From positions 24,129,907-24,193,906 of the forward strand of contig NC_092192.1 of NCBI RefSeq assembly GCF_043641665.1: a DNA stretch of 64,000 nucleotides, written 5' to 3'. Shown one piece after another: positions 46,535 to 58,462 of the stretch (the stretch's first letter is position 1; each line of letters starts with the position of its first letter). Made by a program: the position numbers and the translations under genes. The stretch comes from Enoplosus armatus (Eukaryota > Chordata > Actinopteri > Centrarchiformes > Enoplosidae). The notes beneath the pieces are model-generated. The model was not told where the DNA came from, searched no databases, and was given only the letters and a program-made list of their open reading frames with translations.

Positions 46535-47385
46535 AATAGTCGAAAAAAGAGGAGTGGCTACCCTGACTTCAAATTCTCTTAACTTTGAACTAATTAAGGA
46601 AAAGGGAGACAAAGAGGGCAGAGAGACACAGGGTAAATGTGGTAAAGAGTGCTCAATGGGAACAGCAGATATATCAGATCACAATGCACTTTATTTAACT
46701 ATACACTTTAGTAATAGACCAAACCTTACATTGTGAAGACTAATTTTCAGCATTTTAAACAATTAGACTGTTGTAAAGGAGGTAAAGAAATGAGTAACTG
46801 TATAAAAGATAACAAGAATGGCCTGGGAGGTCCAACCATCGTATGGGACACGGTTAAAGCAATAATGAGAGGTAAACTAATTTTAAGAACGACCTACATA
46901 AATAAGATGAAGAGGACAAAATATGATTAATTTAAGGATACACTGAAAAAACTCGAGAAACAACTACAAAAGAAGAAACACGCTAAAAGAACTAAAAACC
47001 CAAATAGAGAACATATTGGAGGGAATTTGGATGGAAGAATTTTATTTGCTTTTTGTTACACCTCACATTAAAAATTGGGTAAACAGCAGCAATGCTGGAG
47101 ACAGTGTGGGCAGATGAATGCCAATCACTTACATATTTTCTGGTCATGTATAAACATACAAATATTTTTCAGACTGTTGAGGAGATTCTATGCTACAAGA
47201 TTCCCAGGGACTCCTGGATTGTATGCCTGGGATTGATACCCGGAGACAAAACTCAAAAATCCTGATACTTGCATGTAAAAAGGCCATCACAAGGAGCTGG
47301 TTGAAATGTGACCCTCCAAGACCAGGACAGTGGCTGGACATTGAAGATTTACTCCATGGAAAAACTGAATGTATCTAACTTATCT
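46535..47385 (+). pseudogene. L1-type LINE with large internal deletions
   Basis: Fragments of ORF2 occur in order. Endonuclease: KRGVATLTSNSLNFELIKEK and DKEGRE, then a jump to ADISDHNALYLTIHFSNRPN at about 46662. Linker: IKDNKNGLGGPTIVWDTVKA and KLILRTTYINKMKRTKYD. Then the C-terminal cysteine-rich motif CWRQCGQMNANHLHIFWSC at 47093-47149 (C-x3-C-x7-H-x4-C) and the terminal LILACKKAITRSWLKCDPPR, then QWLDIEDL (to 47378). The whole RT domain is absent, so the piece is an internally deleted, frame-broken relic. The C-terminal module is the same as in the inserted L1 end at 58849-59243. Confidence 0.75.
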
Positions 47386-48301
47386 AAGGACTAAAGCAGG
47401 GACCCATGAACAACAAGAAGAGAAACAAGAGAAATGTCATTTTGTTGTGGACTTCAGTGTAATAGCAAATGAAAAATAAAGAAGAATTAAAGAAGAAATA
47501 AATAAGTAAAAAAAAAAACAGAACCAAGTCATAAACACAGTCATTTAGGTCTTTCATTACCCTATTCAAAAATAAAACAGGAATCGTTTGGATAGGATAT
47601 AATAGTCAAGGTAATATATTCATTGGGTACGGTCCTCGGTCTGGGGGAAATAGTTAGAATCAGGATCGTAACCGGGTGGTGAGCTGGAAGCTTCTCTCGC
47701 AGGAGAGGGAGGAGACGAACGTCGCCCGTCACCTCTTCCGGAAGTGGTTGTCTTTATGGACAGGGAAACAAAATCATCAAGGGAATTCATTTCATCACGA
47801 GTTGCAAATTCATCCTTAGTTGCTTAGTAGCATTCTTAAACATCACTGAGGTTCCACGAATATTTGTGTTTTTACGACTCACAAGAGATGGGAGAAAAAG
47901 GTATGTTGTCTTCGGATTGACCAGGAACTGGAATTAAATTCTATCCACAGGACACTACTTTGCTCTTTCTTCTTGTGTGTATATTCACTATTAAGCATTA
48001 TTAACATGATTTAAATAGAAGCCTTTTTGAAGTTTGACATCAGATTATTGTAACCTGTCAATCAGTTAACTCAAATGAGAACGAGGATAAAACATTTCCT
48101 TTCTTCCTCCTTTCCTGTCCTCTTATTCCTGTTCAGGTTCACAGCGAGGCTGCTATCCCAGCATGCATTTAGCTGCTGGTCTGGAAACACCCTGGAGCGG
48201 TAACTACTATATCCCTGGGAATACAGAGTCTAAATTTAGCCTCAAGTTTCAAATACATCCAGGGCATCTGATTCCAGGACCTCTGGAAAACAAACAAATC
48301 C
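47386..48301. other. No gene seen
   Basis: A-rich sequence directly follows the L1 relic (47400-47520), probably part of its 3' UTR and tail. The rest is unrecognised. Confidence 0.45.
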
Positions 48302-48335
48302 TCCTGTCCAGGGGTGCCATGCCATTGTTCCGATT

Positions 48336-48826
48336 GCCCATTATTCCGAAACCCCAATAGTCTGAAAAATGTCCCATTATCCCAAAAACAAAAGCCCATT
48401 GGTTCAAAGGCACATTTCTCCCAAAATACACACTCTCCCTGCAGTTGTTAGTTCAGTGACTTCCAGCCAGTGCTTAATTTGTGAATCAGGAGGTCCCGGA
48501 ACACAGAGTAGGTGCTGTTCCAGTGGGTCAGGGGGAGAGAAAAATGGAATGACAAATCCACAGTGCCTCGAGCACATTGGACAGCACCTAGGTGCTTGCT
48601 GTTACAACTAAACAAAACTGTCATCACAAACAAAGTATATGTTATTTACATTTATTAATTGCAGTATTCACAATAATCACTCTAAATCGTGGGGAGGCAC
48701 GTAGAAACAGCTGTTTATGGCTGGCAGTCATTTTGAGAAGCAGGGGGAGTGTGTATATTGGAGAAATGTGCCTTCGGACTAATGGGCCATTATTCTGACT
48801 ATTTGGGTTTTGGAATAATGGGCCAG
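48336..48826. mobile_element. Inverted-repeat element with CCCATTATTCC-type arms
   Basis: The left arm (48336-48442) includes GCCCATTATTCCGAAACCCC, AGGCACATTTCTCCC and ATACACACTCTCCCTGC. The right arm (48740-48826) is its inverted counterpart: GCAGGGGGAGTGTGTATAT, GGAGAAATGTGCCTTCGGAC, GGAATAATGGGCC. Arms are about 85-105 bp and roughly 80 percent identical once inverted. The left arm carries an extra repeat of the CCCATTAT unit. The interior (about 300 bp) has no coding potential. This is the form of a non-autonomous DNA transposon, superfamily unknown; the outer edge and target duplication are not fixed. Confidence 0.62.
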
Positions 48827-49383
48827 TCCCCGTTTTGTGCATGTTAGCTGCTCTACAGTACAGACTCATTCTAAGAAACTACAGGATTCTTATCAGTTAT
48901 CAGATGATTTCTCATGCATGTACATAATGCACTTCATTCCAAGTGCTCTCAAACCTAAACCCACAAAGGCTTAATCCTATTTTTTTTTAGACAATGAAAT
49001 CCCTAATAATTGTCAGCATTGACTAACAATAATACTGTTATGCTGTATTCTCTCCTGCTTGAGTAAAAAACAAACAAGTGATTAGGGATATAGGGATAGC
49101 CCCTCAGCTCTTCCCCTTTGATGTTTCTACGTCTGCTTGTTAAAATGCTGCTGAGCTACAAGTAAAAGGCTCTTGTTTTTAAGTGAGAACACCCTAACAC
49201 TGTAAACCAGCTGTGGCTCTGCTTCTGCAGGTTCATTGGGCAACATCGTTGCACTGTATATGAGAGACACTTTGTAGTGTATGACCAAATAAGAGACTGT
49301 AAGTTTATGAGTAATCCCCTGGTTCTCTTGAGGAAGAGAGGGAGGAGACCTGCTGTAGAAGTCTCCACAGTCAAGCCTGCAAG
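48827..49383. other. No gene seen
   Basis: Spacer; the overlapping minus-strand frames at 49127-49455 are not supported. Confidence 0.4.
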
Positions 49384-49905
49384 TAAGTAAGTAAGTAAGT
49401 TTATATAGCATCTTTCAAGAGCAGACGTCACAAAGTGCTTCACAATAAAAGACAAAAAAGCAAATATAAGACAGAACAGCCAACATGAAATACAGATATC
49501 AAGCTAACATAAGGCAAAACAAAACCAAACTAAACAAAAGCAAGTTTTAACAAATGGGAGACAGTTCCAATGTTCTGCAGCTATAACCTCAAATGTCTCC
49601 TTTTGCCTTGAGCCTGGTACAAGGAACAACCAACAAACCTTGATCATACCTCAGTTTCCTACTGGTATCACAGGGCTGCAGAAGCTCTTTAATGTAGGCA
49701 GATGCCTGACCATGCAAGGCTCTAAACGTGATCACAAGAATCTTAAACTGGATTCTGAATTTGATGGGAAGCCAGTGTAAACAAATAAGAAGTGGTGTTA
49801 TATTAGACCTTTTGTAGGACTTAGTCAGAAGCTTGGCAGCAGTTTTTTGGAACACTTGTAATGTCTCGCTAAGGCAGTGAAAAGGGAATTGCATTAGTCA
49901 AGACG
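49384..49905 (-). pseudogene. L2-type LINE relic, second family (RT C-terminus, 3' UTR, AAGT tail)
   Basis: The minus strand encodes KTAAKLLTKSYKRSNITPLL, CLHWLPIKFRIQFKILVITF, ALHGQASAYIKELLQPCDTS and LRYDQGLLVVP (49894-49589): the C-terminal L2 blocks, but from a different family than L2-1/L2-2. The 3' UTR (TTATATAGCATCTTTCAAGAG) runs left to an AAGT repeat tail (49381-49402). Confidence 0.75.
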
Positions 49906-49917
49906 GGAGGATATATC

Positions 49918-50166
49918 ACACTGCTCAGGATGCCTCCTGGGCGCCTTCCTTATGAGGTTTTCCGGGCAAGTTCAACTGGTAGGAAGTCCCAGGGTAGACC
50001 CAGAGCATGCTGGAGAGTTTACATATCTCATCTGGCCTGAGAACGCCTCAGGATCCCTACAGGAGGAGCTGGAAAACGTTGCTGGGGAGAGAGACGTCTG
50101 GACTACCTTGCTTATTAGCCTGCTGCCATCGCAACCCGGCCCCGGTAAGCGGAAGAAAATATCACT
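49918..50166 (+). pseudogene. Rex1-like LINE C-terminal end
   Basis: Plus-strand frames read LRMPPGRLPYEVFRASSTGR, RPRACWRVYISHLA, then, one frame over, QEELENVAGERDVWTTLLIS and LLPSQPGPGKRKK. This is the last segment of a common fish non-LTR ORF (RMPPGRLPxEVFRAxPTGRR...AxxREVWxxLLxLLPPRPDPG). I am sure of the family signature but less so of the clade name (Rex1/Babar versus another type). A frameshift near 50030 and no upstream RT make it a short 3' relic. Confidence 0.6.
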
Positions 50167-51570
50167 GTTAATGTGATAGCCGTGACTCTGGACAGCTAAT
50201 GTAACCAGATATCACTGTAGTGACTACAATGGAGGAGAGTGTCTCCCCCAGATTCACAGACATCCTGCAGGACAGATTATTCACTTTGAGGAATTCAAAA
50301 GGTGGGTGAGAAACCTTCTTTGGGGAGACCTCTCCTGATCTGTTAACTGACCTCTCACATCTTGAATAGTTAAGGTGTCATTGGGACACTTCCTAGAGAA
50401 AGTACCAGGACTTTCCACCCCTGAGAAATACACTTCTCAAGATAACAAAGTCACAGCCAGATGTGAGGACACAACATGACTCTTGATTATTGTAGTTCAT
50501 AGATTTCAGTTAGTTGTGAAGTCTCTCTCCAGTAACCTTAATGTGTATACAACCCAGGATACATTCCAAAGTTGGAATAAACTACAGACCTCTTAAAATT
50601 ATTTTAACCCAAGTTCAGTAGAAATATGAATAAAATAGACAGACATACTTACTGCCAAATTATATTACAATAATTTATTGCAAAAAAGAATAATTTTAAT
50701 TTTCTAAGTACAACAGGAGAAGGTTGTAACAAAAATAACAAAAATTGCCTTATTTTTAACAGAAGCATTCTCATACTTTTAGAATACTGTAACTGTGTTC
50801 ATCCTGGCAGTCTGTCCAACCTCACAGGTCTGAGCAAAGAGCGAGTCACAGACCAGTCCTTCTAGTTGCAAGCGGGAGACACTCTGGCATCCCCGGAGGA
50901 CACTAATGATTAAGCAATAATGACAGGTAATAAATTCAATAAATTATTCTGACCTGATGTACCCCGGGCGGTGAAGTACAGCACAAGAGCCTGACATACA
51001 GCAATAGCAAAGACTCGACTGGCCTGCTAGCCGTTAGATGGTGTTTTAGAATAGAGGTTAGTGACCGTAGTCACAACTATAACTAAGTACAAATATAGTG
51101 CCCAGCTTTAAATGTGGATGTGTGATCTGTAACTTTGAGTAATATTGCTTAACATTGTTGTTTGTTTCATCAAGGGACTGATGAAGACACACTGAGCTAA
51201 ACACAAGGACAACTTTACTGGCAAGCGCAATGCCACCATTAAAGGCTTTGAGTAAGAACATGATTTGTGTTGTAGTTTTCATATGCTGGGCTCATGATAA
51301 ATTCTATTGTTACATACTCTGCAACTGAATGATGCAAGGGCGAAAACCAGTGTATGGATAGGGGAGAATTACTGTTCTGCTCTCCTGAGATGTACAATTG
51401 TACATACAGTATATGCTGGTGACCAGTTAGTTTTGTCGTTAAGAGATCATTGCAATGACCATAATGTTTTGTCACATTGTTATATAGGTGCTTTTCTCCT
51501 TTCAAAGTTTATGCCAATTTGACCAATGTTATGCTTGTATATGATGTTTATCAACGAGCATAGACTATAG
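50167..51570. other. No gene seen; probably includes one flank of the Harbinger element
   Basis: Nothing coding is recognised. The left boundary of the Harbinger remnant that starts near 51571 is likely in here, but no terminal repeat was found. Confidence 0.4.
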
Positions 51571-51984
51571 GGTAAGGTCGATGCTGGATGGGGCAAGAAA
51601 AAATGTGAGAACCTCAAGCAAAAACACAAGTTGAGTTGAAGTATCGAAAGCACTACAGTCTTGATTTTTACCACAAAAAAAACAAAAACCTATGCACCAA
51701 CCCCTGCAGTAGTGGCTTCTCCTCCAGAGCAGGAATTTAGCACTCCAACTAGCTCTAAGAGGAAGCATGTGTCGGAGTTGCTCACGTGTCTTAGAGAGTT
51801 ACAGGAGAGAGAGGAGGAGAACGAACAACAAGCAGAGGAAAGGGAGGAGAAGAAAGAGAGAGAGGCAGTGGAGAGAAAAGAGAAGAGGGTGAGACAAAAG
51901 AAAGAGGAAGTGAGAAGGCACAGTGAGAGGAGGGACAGAGAGTGGAGAGAGTGGATGGACAGCAGAGCCTGGGAGGAACAGTGA
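51571..51984 (+). pseudogene. Myb/SANT-like partner protein of a PIF/Harbinger element
   Basis: From 51586 the frame reads GWGKKKCENLKQKHKLS, matching the KKKWENLKQKYK end of Myb/SANT-like DNA-binding domains in Harbinger partner proteins. An in-frame TGA (51637) follows. The same frame is then open to 51984: a Pro/Thr linker (YAPTPAVVASPPEQEFS) and a long highly charged Glu/Lys/Arg segment (51780-51980) that should form a coiled coil. In Harbinger elements this second protein assists the transposase in nuclear import and DNA binding. It faces the transposase remnant at 52452-53173 on the opposite strand, as in two-gene Harbingers. The N-terminal part of the Myb domain is not visible. Confidence 0.6.
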
Positions 51985-52451
51985 GAAAGAGAGGAGAGGC
52001 AGAGGGAGAGTAGAGCCAGGGAGGAAAGACTAATGTCACTGCTTGAGTTATTTGCAAAAAAGTAAAATACATTTGCAGTGTTTCTAATGTGATTATTTTG
52101 TAGCATTCGGATGGTTTATGAATAGAATGGTATTGACACAATTGTGAAATGAAATAAGGAGTAATGTATGTAGACATCATACCAACAGGTAGAGTTGTGT
52201 GATCTGATGAGCATTGAGCAAACATTGCTCATACTCATCTTAATCGCAATAAGTGATATGAAGGTGGCTCCATGCCCCTGACCCCTTTGTTACAATCGAA
52301 GTAATACAATTATTATGAAAATGAAGGAGGCAGCCAGTGCAACGTGAAGCAACTTTACTATAATTATGTATGTGTATTCACCAGAGTTGGTTAATATTGA
52401 CAATGGAATACGGAAAGTCAGACAACTTAAAAAGGTTAGAAATGAAAAATC

Positions 52452-53173
52452 TTAACAATAATCCTGTTCCTGTAGTACAGGGATCTGATATTTTGGAGCA
52501 GACACTGCAGCTGCAAGCGTGCTTCTGGGAGCAGCTTGTTGTGCAGTGGTTATGGAAGAAAAGGCAGTCAACAATGACCTCTGACACACAAACTCCACCT
52601 TCACCTCTAGCGCCTTCAAAAAGATGAAGCCCCACCTGATCTTCAGCACCCCAAATGCCCTCTCCACCACATGCTTTGCCCTGGACAGCCTTGTGTTGTA
52701 CTTGCCCTCGAACAAGTTCACCGAATGGGGTCAACAGGCAAATGGGTTGAGCCAAGCAGGGATATCCTCTGTCAACATGGGGCACCATCCTGGTAGCCGG
52801 TAGTCAGGCCTCTGACACAACCCTCTAGGATGTGCCACTAGCCAACCAGCGCACAAACATAGCCTTCCCTCATCCATGGTTGGTGCCCCCCCCAATGTAT
52901 TAGATTTTCCGCTGTTGGCCTTGACAGACGGAAGTCCTTCCTAAGGTCATCTGCCCCACAGACATAATGAGGATTTACCCTGCAGTATGACCCTCTTGTA
53001 CCAACCTGTAAAAGGTTGGGTCTAATTGTTTTCTTCCAATAGCCAGCAATAAGCCGTTTGGCTTGCAAGACACACATGTCTGTAAGTGTGTATTCCTCCT
53101 TTGTTTTAAGTTTGAAATTCAAAATATAAATTGGGAGTTTCAGAGGGATCTCTACAGAGGTGATTCTGTCCAT
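52452..53173 (-). pseudogene. HARBI1-like transposase with core deleted
   Basis: The minus strand gives DDLRKDFRLSRPTAENLIHW (N-terminal block, about 52950-52890). After a deletion near 52790-52838 come RGYPCLAQPICLLTPFGE (about 52770-52720) and, one frame over, LFEGKYNTRLSRAKHVVERA, FGVLKIRWGFIFLKALEVKV and EFVCQRSLLTAFSSITT (52721-52560). These are the start and end of a Harbinger transposase (usual C-terminal signature FNxRLSRARxVVERAFGxLKxRW). Most of the DDE-containing middle is missing. It converges on the Myb-like ORF. Confidence 0.8.
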
Positions 53174-53439
53174 CGCATGTTTTACTTCTTTTCAAAAATC
53201 CATTATTTTACTACATACCCAAATACATGTAATACAGTTCTCCTTTGCTCATTACTACGTGTCATTTTACTGGTGTTACATATATATGCATGAGACACTT
53301 ATATTGCAATAGTATTAGAAGAGTATTTATATAGTTTCTGTGCATCTTCATGTTCCAATCCTCCAACATTATTTCTTCCTTAATTAATTAATCCCTCCTC
53401 CATGCTTCTAAATTCCCCCCTGAGGACACTTGGGAACCA

Positions 53440-54165
53440 CAAATTAAAAAATCATAGGAAGAAGAAATCAAGCCTTTACCATAACATTCCTTTGTGACCT
53501 GTTCCTCCAGTGAAGTGAGGGTTGGAATGTCATAGTTTCGCTGCTTAATTGCAGGTATTTAAAGAACTGTTTTCTTGGTAGGTATAATTTTTCTGTTATC
53601 TCCTGAAACAACCTGAGTTTCCTCTCTTTGCATAGATTGCAAATTTTCCTAAGTCCCCTCTCTGCTCATTTAGGGAAGTCCCCGGGTTAACAGAGCACGT
53701 CTCTAAATCTAGGCTCGAGGGGATTTTTTGGGGAAGTAGAACATAATCGTTAACAATTGGGCCACCAGTAGTACCACTGCAGGTTGGGACATTGCTATAC
53801 CTACCATATGATAGGGGAGGACTTCAGATACAATTTTAGCCTGTTAGTCCAGATAAAATTATTATTTTTTTGTCTCTGAAATAAGTTTTCTTGCGGAGGC
53901 AATGGTATATTCTGAAATACGTAAAGACATTTAGGAAGTATATTCATTTTAAGAAGGTTAATTTTGTCAATTAAGGAAATGGGTGAAGTCGTCCAACATT
54001 CTAGCAACTTAAACAAATGCTCCAGTCAGTTACATATTGCATCTTCATTGGACATCTTTATGAGAGGTCTTCGTTTACATCAAATAAAAGTTAAACCATC
54101 CATTTATCTTCAGCATTATTCCTTGAATAAAATGGGAATCATTCTCATTAGGTAAAGCAAATGAG
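53440..54165 (-). pseudogene. L1-type LINE relic (RT thumb/C-terminal region)
   Basis: The minus strand encodes LLECWTTSPISLIDKINLLK, MNILPKCLYVFQNIPLPPQE and NNFIWTNRLKLYLK (54016-53801). These match the L1 block W..LPLSLxGRIxxIKMNILPKFLYLFQxIP...FIW. Further left are broken pieces resembling LQLRNYDIPTLTS and EITEKLYLPRKQFF (about 53640-53500), consistent with the region after the thumb. No catalytic motif remains. Confidence 0.75.
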
Positions 54166-54567
54166 GGAGAAGGTCCATTTTCAGAAGTGTAACTCTGTGT
54201 AAATTAAGAATGAAGACATTTGAGCATTAAGGAGGGACTTCTCATCAGTGGGGAAGACACTCTCGATGAGGTCAGTCTGCTAAAGCCTCGTATTATCTTC
54301 AGATATACTTCTTAATGTATTTTTACACAAAATGATGACTGGATTTTGTCCCCCATCTCTTACATTTGAAGGACTTTAGGAAGGGATGGTATGAACAGGA
54401 AGAATGATTATGAAAATCAAAACCTGTTTCATTGTTCATATGGGTTTTAAGACAGACTTGAAAAATTGTGAAACAATCCTTTAATAATAAGGTTTCTTAT
54501 GAAATCCTAACGCCTCAAAGTGTAGAGGCTGCCACTAGTGTTTAGCCATGAGGCTGCCATTTAAACC

Positions 54568-54614
<47 letters not shown>

Positions 54615-55495
54615 CACCTTTCAGTTAATAGCATGAATATTTATGTTTACTTCATGGTCACCCTCTCTTGTTATACACTGAATGTGGGTCAATAAAACAC
54701 ATTTGAATTAATCAACATTTTAAGAATTTAGAATTTTATTAGATTAGTGTGTTTCCTTTACTTTCAAAAAATCACACAGACTTGAAAGTAAGCAACTAAA
54801 ATATCTTTTACCAGGCATGTTATCCCACCCTTGTTTTTTTTCTGTTCATCAAAATGAGGTCCCATTAACACATTTGTCACTTGCTTATCCTTGAAACAAA
54901 CTGTCATGTATCAAGTCTCATTCCAACATTGAAATCAGCCTTTTAGACTCATGACCCCTTAAAACAATGTGACCCCTCCCCCTTTCAGGGGCTCCTGTTC
55001 AGCCAGAAATAACGATTTTCTTTTCTCAAGTTGTTTGATGTGATTAGTAAGAGAATGAAGGATTTGGCCAGGTTGTAAGCACTGGGAAGACAGAGATGAT
55101 CCATTATAGAAACTGGTACTAATATTATTCTGAGAGATGACTGTGAATCCCCAATAAGCTCTTCAGTGCCATCTCCAGAAGAATGAAATCACTTAACTTT
55201 CCACTACTAAAGAGCTTGGGCCAGGGGAACCCCATAGGATGAGGCCAAAAGTAGCTCCATGAGGCTGGGTGCCTGCTTACCTCGGGCAAAGAGTAGACCA
55301 GCAACAGCCAAGGGGCTTCCTGTGGCAATGTTGGTGGTTCCCTGGTCAAGTGATGGCTGGGTGGCTGGCATCTTTGCTTGACCTGTGGTCAAGTTGTATT
55401 GTGTGTGGTTGTATTCTTGGACCCACACAGTTTGCAGAGCATCAAAGTTGGATTGTTTCAGGTAGGTTTGGTTTGTCAAACTGATTCATTTATCA
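54166..55495. other. No gene seen apart from an AC microsatellite
   Basis: The overlapping minus-strand frames at 55125-55479 (90 and 74 residues) look protein-like in composition, but I cannot assign them. They lie just downstream, in reading order, of the LINE end at 55496-55708, so they may be its 3' UTR. Confidence 0.45.
54571..54613. repeat. AC dinucleotide microsatellite
   Basis: About 21 uninterrupted AC units. Confidence 0.97.
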
Positions 55496-55708
55496 TTATA
55501 TAACACAGGTTTGTACAAGGAAGTTCAAGCTGTAGTCCCTAGCTGTAGCTAGATGGTAGAGGGTGAATGGGTTATGGCTGGGATGGGTACTGTCTTTTAG
55601 TATCCTTTGGGCACTACGCATATAACTCACTTCACAGATATTACTGATGCTTGGTAGATGGGTACCAATGATTTTCTGCCTTCCACTCCTGGGCTGTGCA
55701 CATCCCAC
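55496..55708 (-). pseudogene. LINE ORF2 C-terminal end
   Basis: The minus-strand frame has GRQKIIGTHLPSISNI and RSAQRILKDSTHPSHNPFTL. This is the ending found in several fish non-LTR elements (KIIGxxLPSL...RAQRILKDxTHPxHxLFxLLPSGRRYRS). The LLPSGRRYR part is damaged (YHLATARDYS). The clade is unsettled. Confidence 0.6.
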
Positions 55709-56773
55709 GCCAATTCCGGTCTAGATGCTTTCTATTGCTGCTCAGTAAGAGTTAACAAGAACTTGGCACTACAATTTTGTTCGAAATTTCTCAGCTTTCT
55801 TTACCAGAGCCCACAGGTAAAATTTTTGTCATATCCCACAGGTCATTCCAATATTTCATGACTTTGTCAACAATATTGTTCCTAATGACTTCATATCATT
55901 GTTTTCTGTTTTAATTAGTGCTTTTTAGAAATAAGAATGTATTGGGTCAATCAAAAGCACCAATTCCACCTATGCAGTTTTAAAGGATGGAACTATTTAT
56001 TGAGTTCTTGCCATGAGTCCTACTACTGACCTACTTAAAGTATCAGGCAGTGTGTGTGTGTAAATACTGCTCTACCTATAGTAAGATAACTTTCCTAAAA
56101 TGATAATAATCTGTTTTTTCTGGTAACATTAATTAGATAACCAATTATGTTTTGAGAAGAACATTTTGCTATGATGGTTGTTTCTTACAGTAGTTTATTG
56201 TCGGCGCCCCTTGCATGTTAAATATGTTGGTAGGATGAGGGTTAGTGTAGTGTGTGTATTTTGGCATAAAACCACCTTCATCCAGCGATAACTCTCTATC
56301 AGAGTTGTCAGTTAATTTTCTGAAGCACATGACAAGCTAGCTGTTTCACAGTACAAAACTGTCCAGCACTTCACTCTGTCTATTCTCTTTGTCACGTCTA
56401 CCTCCTTTTTTTGCATATTCTTCCTCTTTGTCCCTCCATTCAGTTACCTCTCTTTCTCCATGCCGATGCATTTCATTGCAATTCTCTTTCCATCCACCAG
56501 ATGCCCTCAGACTTTTCATCCTTCACTCCCATCTCCCCTTCAATCACCTCATTCCCCTCACCTGAGCCTCCCCACCCATCTTCCCACCTGCACCTCATTC
56601 CTCCACATTTACACTTCCTCAAAACCATGGGTACATCTCAAGTAATTGCATCCATGTTTCCCTCACTTGCGTCTTTTCCTTACATCTAATGCCAGCCTTA
56701 CACCAAACAACTATTTAAATGATTTCACTGTCGCAGACCAATTTCCAATACCCAAATAAAATCATGAGAGTTA
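55709..56773. other. No gene seen
   Basis: CT-rich stretch at 56380-56690 giving spurious Ser/Pro frames; otherwise unremarkable. Confidence 0.45.
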
Positions 56774-58462
56774 TGGCGGAGTTGGAGCTCCCGTCATCTC
56801 GACTGTCTGATGTAAGGTGGTCTTAAAACTCAGTCAGAGCTGTCTTAAGTGAGTCTTTTTCTTGTCTTAGTGTTCCAATAAAATCAAACTTGTTTAATAT
56901 TGTCAGAGGTTTTTATCCTTGGCTCATGCAAATAGTGAAGTTAATTGACGCGAACTTTGTTAACAACAAATGGGTGCACTCACTCCAGCACCAAACAGGA
57001 AGCAGCAAACCGGGTAGTTACTTTGGTAATAGCCAAAAAACTTAAACACCGTCACACACATGCATGATAGATGGTGAATTAACAGTGTTATGAGTTGTGT
57101 TTAATTCTGCATGTATCTGATCCACCAACCAACACTTTTTTTATTGAGAAATCTTCATCTTCTTCACCTCTCATTCCCATGGTCTTCTGCCACTAAAATA
57201 GCGCAGCCAACCAACGGAGGCTGGTAGCGTGTTGAGGTGACAAAATTCAAAATGTAGTTTTGTACGGAAAATACAGTTTATCTTTATGGATTATATTGAT
57301 GTCGAATTGACAAGAACACTATCAAAATACAAAGCACTTTATCTTGTATTTCTGAAGTGATGTGTTTTACAGATGCTTAAGTAATTTTTAATATGTTATA
57401 TTTCTTAAAGTGAGTTTGGCATAATATTTTCCCCGGAGAGCACAGGGAGCTTTCGTTTAATTCAAACTACTAATATGTATATATTTTTAGAAATACTAGG
57501 CAACTGTCTGACCTTTAGGGCTGTTAGTTATTGGTTTGATTAATGGTTTAATAATGTATGTATTCATTATTGTCGGTAGCTGATCAGGCAAATTATCAGC
57601 TAAGTGTACTTTTACAGTTTCTATATATGCAATAACCCTAATATATGCATTATGTGAACTCTGAGACAACATTTTATCTGTCACTCACTGCTGAAAGTAG
57701 CAGAACACATTTAAAAACTAATATATTTTTTATATTGAATAGTGCAATATAAACTGAGCTTGATAGTGAAAGCACCTTTATTGGTCACATGCTACTACAC
57801 CCAAAGTATATTTATATGTAGGAATCAAGATGTAGTAAATAGTGACCCTGCAAGATCCTCAGTCTTTACAAAATCTGTGATTAAAACTATTTAGATGTGA
57901 GAGGGTGTCAGACTTTAGTCTTTTCTAAATCTTTTCAAAGTCTTTCAAAATCTTTCCAAAGTCTTCTAGTGTATGGTAGGCATAAGTCTCTCCTACCGGG
58001 GACGCAAGGACACCATGCGAAGAGAGCAGAAACAAGGAAATAGGACGTCCTTTCCTCTGAAGCACCATGTGAAGCAACGTCCGTTTCTGATGACACCGGG
58101 AAGAAGGCTGAGTACACAATAAAGTCTACTGCTGTGAGAAAGCACAGACGAAGTTTACGCACTTTAAAAGTCCAGCTAGGAGCAGAGGAGGGAACAAGAC
58201 AGCTCTCCATGCGCTGACAGGCAGAATGGAGAGCACATAAACGAATCACCCGCTATCAATCACTCTTACAAAACACACAGTTCTGATGTTCGCAAGTCCT
58301 TACGTCACCTCATTTAGGCCTATGATCTTTACAGCTTTGAAGAAAGTGTTTTAGGCATTGTTTGATACATTGTTGAAGTGTGAAGTTAAGCGTCCCCTGA
58401 TGACACAGACATGTATGTGGCTGAGCCCCGGACAGCCCTGGCCCAGTTTAACCACTGGATGT
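56774..58462. repeat. Unclassified dispersed repeat, copy B (continuous)
   Basis: 56774-57985 matches 6990-7985 and 58108-58462 matches 10385-10670, in the same order and orientation. In this copy the two parts are joined by only about 120 bp. A minus-strand frame of 104 residues (58249-57935) crosses the junction, but copy A gives no support for it as coding. No inverted or direct terminal repeats could be recognised. Confidence 0.68.

Noticed and set aside
49381..49402. AAGT repeat as an independent microsatellite
   Set aside because: It sits exactly at the 3' end of an L2-type LINE and is better explained as that element's tail.
51690..52225. 138- and 144-residue minus-strand frames rich in Ser/Leu
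   Set aside because: Antisense shadows of the purine-rich coiled-coil ORF on the plus strand.
55207..55479. 90-residue minus-strand frame with protein-like composition
   Set aside because: No family recognised; it lies where the 3' UTR of the neighbouring LINE end would be. Left unassigned.
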